A model generated the notes under the pieces. It was not told the origin of the DNA and made no database searches. It saw only the letters and a list, made by a program, of their open reading frames with translations. The translations under genes were made by a program, and so were the position numbers. Positions 56,594-64,000 of a stretch of 64,000 nt of DNA are shown one piece after another. Source of the DNA: Streptomyces pinistramenti (GTDB lineage: Bacteria > Actinomycetota > Actinomycetes > Streptomycetales > Streptomycetaceae); the NCBI RefSeq assembly GCF_020564935.1, contig NZ_JAJCXB010000039.1:1-64000 (forward strand), read 5' to 3'. Within the stretch, counting starts at the first letter, position 1. Each line of letters starts with the position of its first letter.

Positions 56594-59049
56594 GACCGCC
56601 TCCCCGGCCGAGGCGAGCGCGGCGCGACCGGGCGCCGGGACGGCGCAGCCGCAGGAGGCGGCGTGAGGGGCGGCCCGGCGGCGTTGGCGCGGGTGCGGAT
56701 GCGGTGCAGCCGCTGCTGCAGGCTCGCCTGCTGACTGGAGGCCGGCGGCGTCAGCGGCCGTTGCGGAACCATCTGCCCCCTGCGGGAGCGCCTCGGCGCT
56801 CCCGCAGAGGCGGGTGACGGAACGGGCGGCCGGGCCGGGGCCGGGGCGGCGGGACGGTGGCCTGCCGCGGCGTGCGGGCGGCGGGGACGGGCGGGGATGG
56901 GCGGCAGCCCGTGCCCGACGAGGACGCGGTTGCGGACCCAATGGCCCCCCAGCCCCAGGCCGTGCCGGTACTCGTCGGCGAAGTCCCGTATCCGCGGCTC
57001 GTACGTGCTGCGCGCGGCATCGAGACGCTCCCTCAGCTGAGTGGCCGCACTGGTGACCTGGCCGGGCACGGCCTGGGCCACGGTCGCGGCCTGGCGCACG
57101 GCCCGAGGCCCGTACACCGGAAGCCCCACCGTGCTTTTGAGGCCATGGCGGCCTGCGCGCAGGCCGGCCCGGCCGCCGACGCGCGCCGTCTTCTCAGCGC
57201 TGCGGGCCAGGCGTCCGGCGCCGCGGGCCAGGCCCGTCAGCGCGCGGGTGCTGCCCGTGCGGCCCAGGCCGGCGCCGATCGCGCCAGCGGTGCCGCCGGT
57301 GGCGGCCATCAGACCGAGCATCAGGGCCGCGCCGCCGATCCTGCCCATCGTGCCGCGGCCCCCGCCGCCGGCAGGGCCGAGGCTGGCAGGGGAAGCGGCG
57401 CCGCCGAGCTTGGAGGCGCCGACGCGTCCCTTGAGGCGGGCCGCCCACTGGTGCGAGGTGCGGGTAAGCCGCTTGCGGAAGACGAGCGCTCCGGCGCACA
57501 GCACATCGACCAGGGCGAAGCGCGCGGACAGCCCGCCGGGGGTGTTGTTGGCCTCGGCGCCGACCACGGCGGTCACCGCGACGACGAAGACGCCGAGCCC
57601 GACCACGAGCAGAACCATCAGGGCCAGGCCGCGGGCGATGGAGGCGCCACGCGCCCACAGCCACGCACGTCCCGGGCCGGGCAGGGTGCCGACGAGCAGC
57701 GCGCAGCGCGCTAGCATCGCCTCAGCGGCGAGCCAGACCTGGGTGGCCAGGTAGCTGCCGGCGAGCGCGATGATCAGCACGCAGACCAAGGCCGCGGCCA
57801 GGAGCATGAAGACGGCGCCGACCAGCTTGTCGGCGGAGGGCGTCTTGCGTTCCTTGGCGTTGCCGCTCACGCAGAGCTTTTCGAACTCGGCGTCCGGCTT
57901 CTTCCCGAAGGTGTCGAGCGCCCACTGCCTGGCCTTGTCGGTGGCGACGTCGCCGAGCTTGCCGCCAACGCCCGGCAGGAGCAGGTCACCGGCGTTCGGC
58001 AGGTCCTTGATCGTCTTGGCCTGCTCGGCGACCTTCTGGTTGTAGAAGGCGGTCTCGATGCGCGAGTTGGTGAAGCGGGTGGCGCACTTGTCCTTGGTGT
58101 CGTCGGTGAAGATCTGGCCGTAGGTCAGGACCTGCGAGGGCTGCACCACGAACGTGCGGACCATCTCGTCGCTGATCGGTGTCGCGATGGCCCCGGCGCT
58201 GTCCCTGGAGGGCCGGCCAGTGGGGTCGGCGTCGCCCATGACGAGCGAGGCCACCGCGACACCGAGGTCGCGGGCCTTGCCGACCGCGCCGTCCTGGGTG
58301 CCGAGCAGCATCTGCGGCGGTGAGGCGAAGGTGGTGGCGGCGAGCGCGGAGATGAGCAGGGAGGCGGTGAGTTCGCCCCAGCCGCGGGAGCGGTCGCCGA
58401 ACAGCAGGTGCCAGGCCGCGGTGACTCCGGAGAACACGAGGAACAGGCCGGGCAGGCCCATCTGCACCAGGACGCTGGTGTAGAGGGAGTCGGAGACCGC
58501 GAGCGCCGGCTTGAGCAGCAGCGCCGCCAGCTTGAATCCCAGCGCCCAGGTGATCAGCCAGCAGGCGAACGCGATCAGCCACTTGATGACGATGAACAGC
58601 ACATTCGTCAGCCACGCCTCGACCTTGAGATCCCAGTCGCTCCAGGCACCGCTCTCCGCATCCACCGTGAACGCGGAGACCGGGATGCCGTTCTCATCGG
58701 TGACATGAAAGGAGTCCAGGAGATCGTCCTTGCCGATCCCCATCCGCGCCAGCTTCTTGCGCACCCCTTCCTTCTTCTCCCGCAGCGCCTCCTTCGCCGC
58801 CGCCTTCCCCTTCGCCGTGTCCTCGTACGCCACCCCACCGCCCCCACCGGGCGCCGCCGCGCCGCCCGGCGAGGGGGCCGCGGGCGGCTGCGCGCTGACC
58901 GACGGCGCCGGCGACGGTGCGGGGTCCGCAGCCGCGTGCGTGGCCGCCGCCGCACTCAGTACGGCCGCGGCGCACAACAGCGCCACCACCCACCAGCCCC
59001 GCCGCCGCCCGCTGCTCACCGTGTGCCCGGCCAGGCGCAGCCACCTCAT
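56590..59049 (-). CDS. VirB6/TrbL-like polytopic membrane protein
   Basis: An 819-residue protein with a signal-like N-terminus (WWVVALLCAAAVLSAAAATH) and a helical charged region (about 75-105). Membrane helices lie at about 150-190, 200-250, 415-445, 475-505 and 575-600, and a long basic Pro-rich cytoplasmic tail ends in poly-Pro/Arg. Size and topology fit the TrbL/VirB6 channel component of Gram-positive T4SS. Coupled to the VirB4-like gene as ATGA. Confidence 0.8.
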   Translation of the reverse strand: MRWLRLAGHTVSSGRRRGWWVVALLCAAAVLSAAAATHAAADPAPSPAPSVSAQPPAAPSPGGAAAPGGGGGVAYEDTAKGKAAAKEALREKKEGVRKKLARMGIGKDDLLDSFHVTDENGIPVSAFTVDAESGAWSDWDLKVEAWLTNVLFIVIKWLIAFACWLITWALGFKLAALLLKPALAVSDSLYTSVLVQMGLPGLFLVFSGVTAAWHLLFGDRSRGWGELTASLLISALAATTFASPPQMLLGTQDGAVGKARDLGVAVASLVMGDADPTGRPSRDSAGAIATPISDEMVRTFVVQPSQVLTYGQIFTDDTKDKCATRFTNSRIETAFYNQKVAEQAKTIKDLPNAGDLLLPGVGGKLGDVATDKARQWALDTFGKKPDAEFEKLCVSGNAKERKTPSADKLVGAVFMLLAAALVCVLIIALAGSYLATQVWLAAEAMLARCALLVGTLPGPGRAWLWARGASIARGLALMVLLVVGLGVFVVAVTAVVGAEANNTPGGLSARFALVDVLCAGALVFRKRLTRTSHQWAARLKGRVGASKLGGAASPASLGPAGGGGRGTMGRIGGAALMLGLMAATGGTAGAIGAGLGRTGSTRALTGLARGAGRLARSAEKTARVGGRAGLRAGRHGLKSTVGLPVYGPRAVRQAATVAQAVPGQVTSAATQLRERLDAARSTYEPRIRDFADEYRHGLGLGGHWVRNRVLVGHGLPPIPARPRRPHAAAGHRPAAPAPARPPVPSPASAGAPRRSRRGQMVPQRPLTPPASSQQASLQQRLHRIRTRANAAGPPLTPPPAAAPSRRPVAPRSPRPGRRS

Positions 59050-61583
59050 ACCGCGAGCGCCGGGTCAGAATGGATCGCCGCCGCGGCCCGCTCATCGGCA
59101 GGGATGACGACCTGCATCCCGCCCACGCGCCCGTACAGGTCCCGGTGCAGGCACTCCCCGGCCCGCTGCGCCCGTACCTCATCGCAGACGTCCATCGGGG
59201 ACAGCCCGGCGGTGACCAGCTCCACCAGCTCGGCGTCGGCCGGGTCGAGGTCGAGGAACTCCAGGCCCCGCCGGGCCAGGGCCACATCGGTCTGACGGAA
59301 GAGGAACTTACGCGGGAACAGACCGCGCACCACCTTGCCCGTGGCGGAGGCTTCCGGACCGATGTCCTCACCGTCATGACTGCCCGCCAGGACACCGGCG
59401 GCGTGCTTGCGGCCATCACGCACCAGCTCCAGGAGCAGCGCCATGCCCTCGGGGGAGGAAGTCAGCCACCAGCACTCGTCCCACACCGCCACGCAGAACT
59501 CGTGGGGCAGCGCGAAGCAGATCTCCCGGCACAGCGCAGCGATCAGATACAGCGCGGCCCGGCCGAAGGTCTTCTCGAACTCCAGCTTCGCGAGCCGGTC
59601 GGCCGCCAGCTCATGCTCCTTGGGCAACGCCAGGTTGGCGACGGCGAACACGACTGCGTCGGCCTGCGTGGTATCCACCACCGGCAGCGCCGGGTCGAAC
59701 AGCGCACGGGCCAAGTCCTTACGGGCAACGGCCGACAGCTGCCGCGCCAGCGCGTAGGCGGTCACATCGGACTTCCCCCGGGCCCGCAGACCCTCCACGA
59801 GCCCGGCCAGGGACGGCTGCGCTCCGGCCAACGTCGCCTCGATCGCCTCGGACAGGGTGACGCCCTGCTCGCTCATCGGGGCGATACCCAGCAGCAGCGT
59901 CAAAAACGACTCGGTACGCCGCTGCGCCTGGGCCGGGTCACGGATGGTGCGCAGCGGGTCGAGGGAGACCTGCGCCTGGTCGTCGAGGGTGATGACCTGG
60001 GTGGTGCCGGGGCACGCCTGGGCGAAGCGCAGCCATTCCTGCTGCGGCGTGCGGTCGACGATGACCGCACGGCCCCGGCTCCCGGGCACCCCCGCCTTGC
60101 GGCCCGCGGCGAGGATGCCGTAGACCGCCGACTTCATCGCGACGCTCTTGCCGCCGCCGAGCTCCCCGATGAACGCCGCGGACGCGGACGCGGACTTGCG
60201 CGGCCCCAGGGACCAGTCGGTCAGCACCGGCCGGGTACCGCCGCCGGACAACTGCAGCCCGTACAACGGCCCCTTGGCATCCCCCAGCGCCGATCCGGAA
60301 AACGCCCCGGCCATCGCGAAGTCCCGCGCCAGGAGCACCTGCGCGTAGGAGGCCATGACCTTCGGGGTGCGGGCGCCCGGCAGCATCCCGTAGAACAGCG
60401 ACTCCTGCTCGCCCAGCGGGCGGGTGAAGGTGTAGTCGTTGCCGCCGAAGTGCGTGGTCAGGTCGGCGGCGCGGGCCTCGGCCTCGGCCGGGGTCGCACC
60501 CCACACGCACAGCGTCCCCATCGCCCGCACCTCCACCTCGGACCGGGTCCGGGTCACGGCGCTGCTGAAGTCCTCGATGCCCTCCGCGGCCTCGAAGACC
60601 TTCTCCGGCGCCCCGGCCGGTTCCCCCTCGTACTCCTGAGGCTGGCCGGCCAGTTCACGTGCCTGCCGGCGGGCCTTGCGCGCCGCCACCGCGCCCGTAG
60701 TGACGTTCAGGCGCATCACCCAGTCCACCGGGAAGGCGAACTCGTCCAGCGCGGCGAGGTATTCGGAGCCCGGGAAGGCGAACCGGTCGGGCATCTCGGC
60801 CAGGGACAAGAACGTCTGGTACGACTCGCCCCACGGCGTGGCCACCTGCAGCCAGCGCCGCCCGAACCGCCCCCGCACCGCCGCGCCCTCCCCCTCCTCC
60901 GCCTCGCCGTCCGGGGCCGCGCCCTCCGCAACAACCGCCTGCCCCAGAGCGGCGGCCCCGCGGCCACGACCCCGGCCGGTGCCCCGGTCCGGTTCGGGCA
61001 GTAGAGGTTCCAGCACACCGCGCCGGGCACTGTGCCCGTAGATCCACAGGATTTCCGCCTCCGTCGCCGCCCGCAGCGCCACGCTGGACGGCCATGCCGC
61101 AGCAAGGTCACGGGCCTGCGCCTGACGGCGCTGCTCCTCGCGCGCACTGACCGGCGCGGGCAGCAGGCCCAGCTGCAGAGCCATCTCCGCGCGCGCCGCG
61201 TCGAACGCCATCCCCGCGGCCTGCGTCCTGCCGCCGGCGGGCAGCGGAACGGCAAGGAAGTCGGCGCGGCCGGTCAGCTCCATGCACTCCAACTGGTCCC
61301 ACACCCGCGTCGCCAACTGCGCATACCGCTCGCTGGCGGCCAGGTCGACGCCGTCGGTCATCTTGCGCACCACGTCGGCCGGGTCGATCTGCGGGCACAG
61401 CGACATCAGCATCGACTCGCCGTGCAACTGCTTGACCAACGCCTCCAACGCCCGCAACCGGCGCTCCTTGACGGTGCGTGAGGACTGCGCGTGACCGCTG
61501 CCCTCCACCCGCCACAGCGCCCAGCACGTCCCCTGACGCGTCCAGATCACGTTCTTCGCGACGTGCCGTACAGGAATCCGCAT
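59046..61583 (-). CDS. VirB4-like T4SS ATPase
   Basis: An 845-residue protein. An N-terminal domain (about 1-440) with acidic linker precedes an ATPase core: Walker A GELGGGKS at 473-480, VIVDRTPQQEW, and Walker B CVAVWDECWWLTSSPEGMAL (about 685-705). LLELVRDGRKHAAGVLAGSH then fits motif III. VirB4 proteins energise T4SS assembly and transfer. TGATG coupling with the upstream gene. Confidence 0.9.
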   Translation of the reverse strand: MRIPVRHVAKNVIWTRQGTCWALWRVEGSGHAQSSRTVKERRLRALEALVKQLHGESMLMSLCPQIDPADVVRKMTDGVDLAASERYAQLATRVWDQLECMELTGRADFLAVPLPAGGRTQAAGMAFDAARAEMALQLGLLPAPVSAREEQRRQAQARDLAAAWPSSVALRAATEAEILWIYGHSARRGVLEPLLPEPDRGTGRGRGRGAAALGQAVVAEGAAPDGEAEEGEGAAVRGRFGRRWLQVATPWGESYQTFLSLAEMPDRFAFPGSEYLAALDEFAFPVDWVMRLNVTTGAVAARKARRQARELAGQPQEYEGEPAGAPEKVFEAAEGIEDFSSAVTRTRSEVEVRAMGTLCVWGATPAEAEARAADLTTHFGGNDYTFTRPLGEQESLFYGMLPGARTPKVMASYAQVLLARDFAMAGAFSGSALGDAKGPLYGLQLSGGGTRPVLTDWSLGPRKSASASAAFIGELGGGKSVAMKSAVYGILAAGRKAGVPGSRGRAVIVDRTPQQEWLRFAQACPGTTQVITLDDQAQVSLDPLRTIRDPAQAQRRTESFLTLLLGIAPMSEQGVTLSEAIEATLAGAQPSLAGLVEGLRARGKSDVTAYALARQLSAVARKDLARALFDPALPVVDTTQADAVVFAVANLALPKEHELAADRLAKLEFEKTFGRAALYLIAALCREICFALPHEFCVAVWDECWWLTSSPEGMALLLELVRDGRKHAAGVLAGSHDGEDIGPEASATGKVVRGLFPRKFLFRQTDVALARRGLEFLDLDPADAELVELVTAGLSPMDVCDEVRAQRAGECLHRDLYGRVGGMQVVIPADERAAAAIHSDPALAV

Positions 61584-62215
61584 CACTGCCCCCGCTCGTT
61601 GAAATCCGCGTCCGCGTGCGGCGTGCCGGCACTGCGTGCGGCGAGCAGCGCCCCCACACCCGACGTCACCCGCACCACCGGGGCCGCTGCTGACGGGCAG
61701 GCCGAGACCCCGGTAGCCAGGCCCGCCCCGCGGTCCGCGAGAAGCGGCTCGGCGACGGGGCCGGCCTCCGGCGCCGGAACAGCCCCACGGCCGGACTCGT
61801 CGTTCTGCGGCTGGCGTGCCAGGGTGCAGACGCCCACCACCGCGCGCCGCCGGAAACGGGGCACGGGCCGGCCGCCCATCCGGCCGCCGGACCCGCTCAC
61901 CGCCAGGCCGACCGCACTGGCCGCCACGGCAAGCGGATTGCGCCCGTCGATGTGCACGCGACCCACGATCAGCGCCAGCGCGTAGGGGACACCGACCAGC
62001 AAAAGCACGTCGACCAGACCGTGATGTGCCCACAGCCCACGGGCGACGAACAGCACCGCGAACGTGCCGGACGCCACGACGAGTTGCGGGACCGTGTACG
62101 GACCGCCCCAGATACGGCCCCCACCAGGCCAGTGCCCCACCACCGGCGCATGCCGCCGCACCTTCGTGTAGCACCGGCCGACCAGCGGCTCCGACCGCTC
62201 CGCCAGGATGGTCAT
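61583..62215 (-). CDS. small membrane T4SS component (PrgI/VirB3-like position)
   Basis: A 210-residue protein. After a soluble start, helices at about 45-62 and 67-85 (LVVASGTFAVLFVARGLW, VDVLLLVGVPYALALIVG) are followed by a disordered Pro/Ala-rich tail. A small two-helix protein directly before VirB4 occupies the place of PrgI or VirB3 in Gram-positive systems. ATGA coupling. Confidence 0.65.
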   Translation of the reverse strand: MTILAERSEPLVGRCYTKVRRHAPVVGHWPGGGRIWGGPYTVPQLVVASGTFAVLFVARGLWAHHGLVDVLLLVGVPYALALIVGRVHIDGRNPLAVAASAVGLAVSGSGGRMGGRPVPRFRRRAVVGVCTLARQPQNDESGRGAVPAPEAGPVAEPLLADRGAGLATGVSACPSAAAPVVRVTSGVGALLAARSAGTPHADADFNERGQ

Positions 62216-62520
62216 CGCCGCCCGCCGTCCAGCGGACCAACGACACGCTCCGCAACCGGGGCCGCGGCACTGCTGGGATTCTTGATGTCCTCGCCGATCT
62301 TGTCCCGCAGCACAGCCATGTTGACGACGATGGCCAGCACCACCGCCCCGCCGATGGCCGCGACGCCCGCCTTCAGCACGCTCTTGGTCTGCCCCCACAC
62401 CCAGGCAATCGAGACGACATACATCAGCCCCAGCACGCCCACGAGAAAGAAGTTCTTGAGCTGGCTGACGAGACTGTTGGCATCGGCGATGACCCCCGCC
62501 ATCTGCATGAGCCCGTTCAT
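62212..62520 (-). CDS. VirB2-like pilin or channel subunit
   Basis: A 102-residue protein with two membrane helices (about 24-44 and 51-72: FFLVGVLGLMYVVSIAWVWG, AGVAAIGGAVVLAIVVNMAV) joined by a short basic loop, the VirB2/TrbC topology. The tail is Pro/Ala-rich. Coupled to the genes on both sides. Confidence 0.7.
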   Translation of the reverse strand: MNGLMQMAGVIADANSLVSQLKNFFLVGVLGLMYVVSIAWVWGQTKSVLKAGVAAIGGAVVLAIVVNMAVLRDKIGEDIKNPSSAAAPVAERVVGPLDGGRR

Positions 62521-63554
62521 GAGCCCTGCCCTTCCTGAGAACGCGACGACGTGCCGGACGTGGCCAGAGCGGGCGCGGACTCCAGCGCGGCGACCTCCCA
62601 GCGCCCTCCGCGGGAGCGCAGCCCGATCGCGTAGGTCATCGGCCGCCCCTTCACCTGGCTGCCCTCGCCCTCGACGTCGACCAGGAGACGACGCCGGACG
62701 CCATCGGGCGGCGTCTGCTTCTCAGCGCCCTCGGCCGGCCCCTGCCCGTGGTCGGCGATCTGCGTGACCGTCACCGCCGTGTACGGCGCCGGCCGCACCG
62801 GCCGCAGCGCCATACCGGGCGAGAGGTAGCGGTCCAACTCCCCGCGGCCCGCCAGATACGCGGCCAGGAACCCCTGAACCGTCTGCACCGCCGGATCGGA
62901 CGCCAACGGCGCATGCGCCGAGCCGTACGACAACGCAGGCGCCGCCGCCTTGCCGCCGGAAGGGGCAGCCACCTCGGCAGGCAAAGCCGCCGCCACCCAC
63001 CCCGACGCCGCGCCACCAGCCCCGGACGTCGAACGCACCGGCACCTGGAAGTACCGGACACGCCCTTCTCCGCCCTTCGCCGAACCGGTGATCCGCGCGG
63101 CCACGGTCACCGACCAGTAGCCGGCCGACACCTGCCGCACCCGCACCGACGACGTCGACTCCGCGCGCTCCGCCCCACCCCCAGCCGACCACGCCACCGA
63201 GCGCGCCGCCGGGTAGAACGCAGCCAGCTGCTCCACCGCCGCACCACCGCCACCAGCCCTCACGTAGGCAGCGACGTACAGCTCGGCAAACCCGGCCGGC
63301 GCCACCGCCTCCGCATCCGACGACGCCACCTGCGTACGCGGAGCCTCCACTCGCGCCGCCACCGCCGCCGGCCGGGCACTTGAGACCAACGCCCACCCGC
63401 CGAGCAGCGGACCAGCCACCAGCAACGACCAGGCACCCCACCGCACCACAGCCGTCCAGTTCGCCATGGCCCCCGTCGACGCAGACGTGGTCGCCCACCC
63501 CGTGCCAGCCACCGCCGACTCCACCGCCGGCCCTTCAGCCAACATCGGCTTCAC
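62517..63554 (-). CDS. TcpC/VirB8-like conjugation protein
   Basis: A 345-residue protein. One membrane helix (WGAWSLLVAGPLLGGWALVS, about 39-58) is followed by two NTF2-like extracytoplasmic domains (AGFAELYVAAYVRAGG ..., VQTVQGFLAAYLAGRGELDR ...), as in TcpC of pCW3 and Tn916-family VirB8-like proteins. It forms part of the channel scaffold. GTGA overlap with the previous gene. Confidence 0.8.
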   Translation of the reverse strand: MKPMLAEGPAVESAVAGTGWATTSASTGAMANWTAVVRWGAWSLLVAGPLLGGWALVSSARPAAVAARVEAPRTQVASSDAEAVAPAGFAELYVAAYVRAGGGGAAVEQLAAFYPAARSVAWSAGGGAERAESTSSVRVRQVSAGYWSVTVAARITGSAKGGEGRVRYFQVPVRSTSGAGGAASGWVAAALPAEVAAPSGGKAAAPALSYGSAHAPLASDPAVQTVQGFLAAYLAGRGELDRYLSPGMALRPVRPAPYTAVTVTQIADHGQGPAEGAEKQTPPDGVRRRLLVDVEGEGSQVKGRPMTYAIGLRSRGGRWEVAALESAPALATSGTSSRSQEGQGS

Positions 63555-63829
63555 ACCGTCACCCCGCCCTGCACGGCCTCGCCTCGGGTCAGCTCCGCGA
63601 TCCGCTCGCGCAGCCGCGCCGGCGGAAGGGCCAACACCTCCCGGACAAGCACCTGCGCCTCATCGGCGTCCCGCTCCACGTACGACCGCAACTGCGCATC
63701 GGTGCCCACCGCGAACGGGTCGGTCACCAGAGCAACCGCCAACCGCGTCGCCCGCCGCCGGATCGCCACCAGCCGCAGCTCCTCTTCCTTCAGCTCCACC
63801 GCATCTCCCTCATGTCCCAGCTCCTCCAT
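63551..63829 (-). CDS. small helical protein, first gene of the T4SS operon
   Basis: A 92-residue protein from the ATG at 63829, with GGAGGGGCTGTC upstream; a GTG one codon earlier is possible. It reads ELKEEELRLVAIRRRATRLA and ends ALPPARLRERIAELTRGEAV, all helical and charged. Cytoplasmic; no family recognised. Confidence 0.6.
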   Translation of the reverse strand: MEELGHEGDAVELKEEELRLVAIRRRATRLAVALVTDPFAVGTDAQLRSYVERDADEAQVLVREVLALPPARLRERIAELTRGEAVQGGVTV

Positions 63830-63876
63830 CACGACAGCCCCTCCACGTGTCCGATGCGCGACTCCCGCACACCCCA

Positions 63877-63917
63877 GAGAGGGGAGCCACACCGGCCCGG
63901 ATGTGACACCGGCCAGC
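63877..63917 (-). promoter_or_regulatory. shared promoter element, copy in front of the VirB operon
   Basis: AGAGAGGGGAGCCACACCGG followed by CCCGGATGTGACACCGGCC matches 54845-54885 at about four positions in five. It lies about 50 bp upstream of the first gene of the operon. No other gene is seen between here and the window end. Confidence 0.6.
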
Positions 63918-64000
63918 AAAAAACTTCCGCGACCTCTCACGCCGCCTCGACCCACTGCGGCGCCGCCTGCCGCAGCTGCGCCACCGCCCGGCTCCGCCGC

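Overview
The window is GC-rich, with the GTG and TTG starts, overlapping operons and KorSA-type GntR regulator of Streptomyces or a close actinomycete. It has no rRNA, tRNA or housekeeping operon. Everything recognisable belongs to a large conjugative plasmid or plasmid-like element. A GTG-started initiator with palindromic iterons inside its own coding sequence, followed by a DnaB-type helicase gene, matches the rep1-rep2 layout of pSLA2-type linear Streptomyces plasmids. The helicase carries a C-terminal extension with polymerase-like motifs, and the next gene resembles telomere terminal proteins. A linear replicon is therefore likely but unproven, because no telomere lies in the window.

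Layout, left to right. (1) 1-5.3 kb: broken genes at the edge, then a leftward operon of a zinc-finger protein, an IbrA-like PAPS-reductase-family protein, a GNAT protein, an IbrB-like ParB-domain protein and a small HTH protein. (2) 5.4-11.3 kb: small leftward genes (membrane proteins, deoxyribosyltransferase-like, HIT, DnaQ-like exonuclease), three of whose transcripts begin behind one repeated promoter element. (3) 11.7-19.3 kb: replication block (Tpg-like, DnaB fusion, iteron-containing Rep, small upstream gene, candidate small RNA) and the divergent GntR regulator. (4) 19.6-27.2 kb: rightward transfer block of a sigma-region-2 protein, small genes, an FtsK/TraB translocase, a candidate clt repeat array and Spd-type membrane proteins. 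(5) 27.2-38.1 kb: mosaic region with a gene split by an inserted methyltransferase gene, three copies of a palindromic element, a ParA and partner cassette, a CoiA-like nuclease, and a TcmP-like protein paired with a ParB-radical-SAM fusion. (6) 38.1-50.4 kb: complete leftward Tad/Flp pilus operon. (7) 50.5-64 kb: two leftward type IV secretion operons (VirD4-like, relaxation-family, VirB1/B2/B4/B6/B8-like).

The element thus seems to carry two transfer machineries: the single-protein TraB double-strand DNA pump typical of mycelial Streptomyces, and a multi-protein T4SS joined to a Tad pilus that could provide a surface appendage. The ParA cassette and TraB-clt region maintain and spread it. 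The IbrA/IbrB-like operon, the orphan methyltransferase and the ParB-radical-SAM/TcmP pair are accessory modules of unknown or poorly known function, and are the best candidates for undescribed biology.
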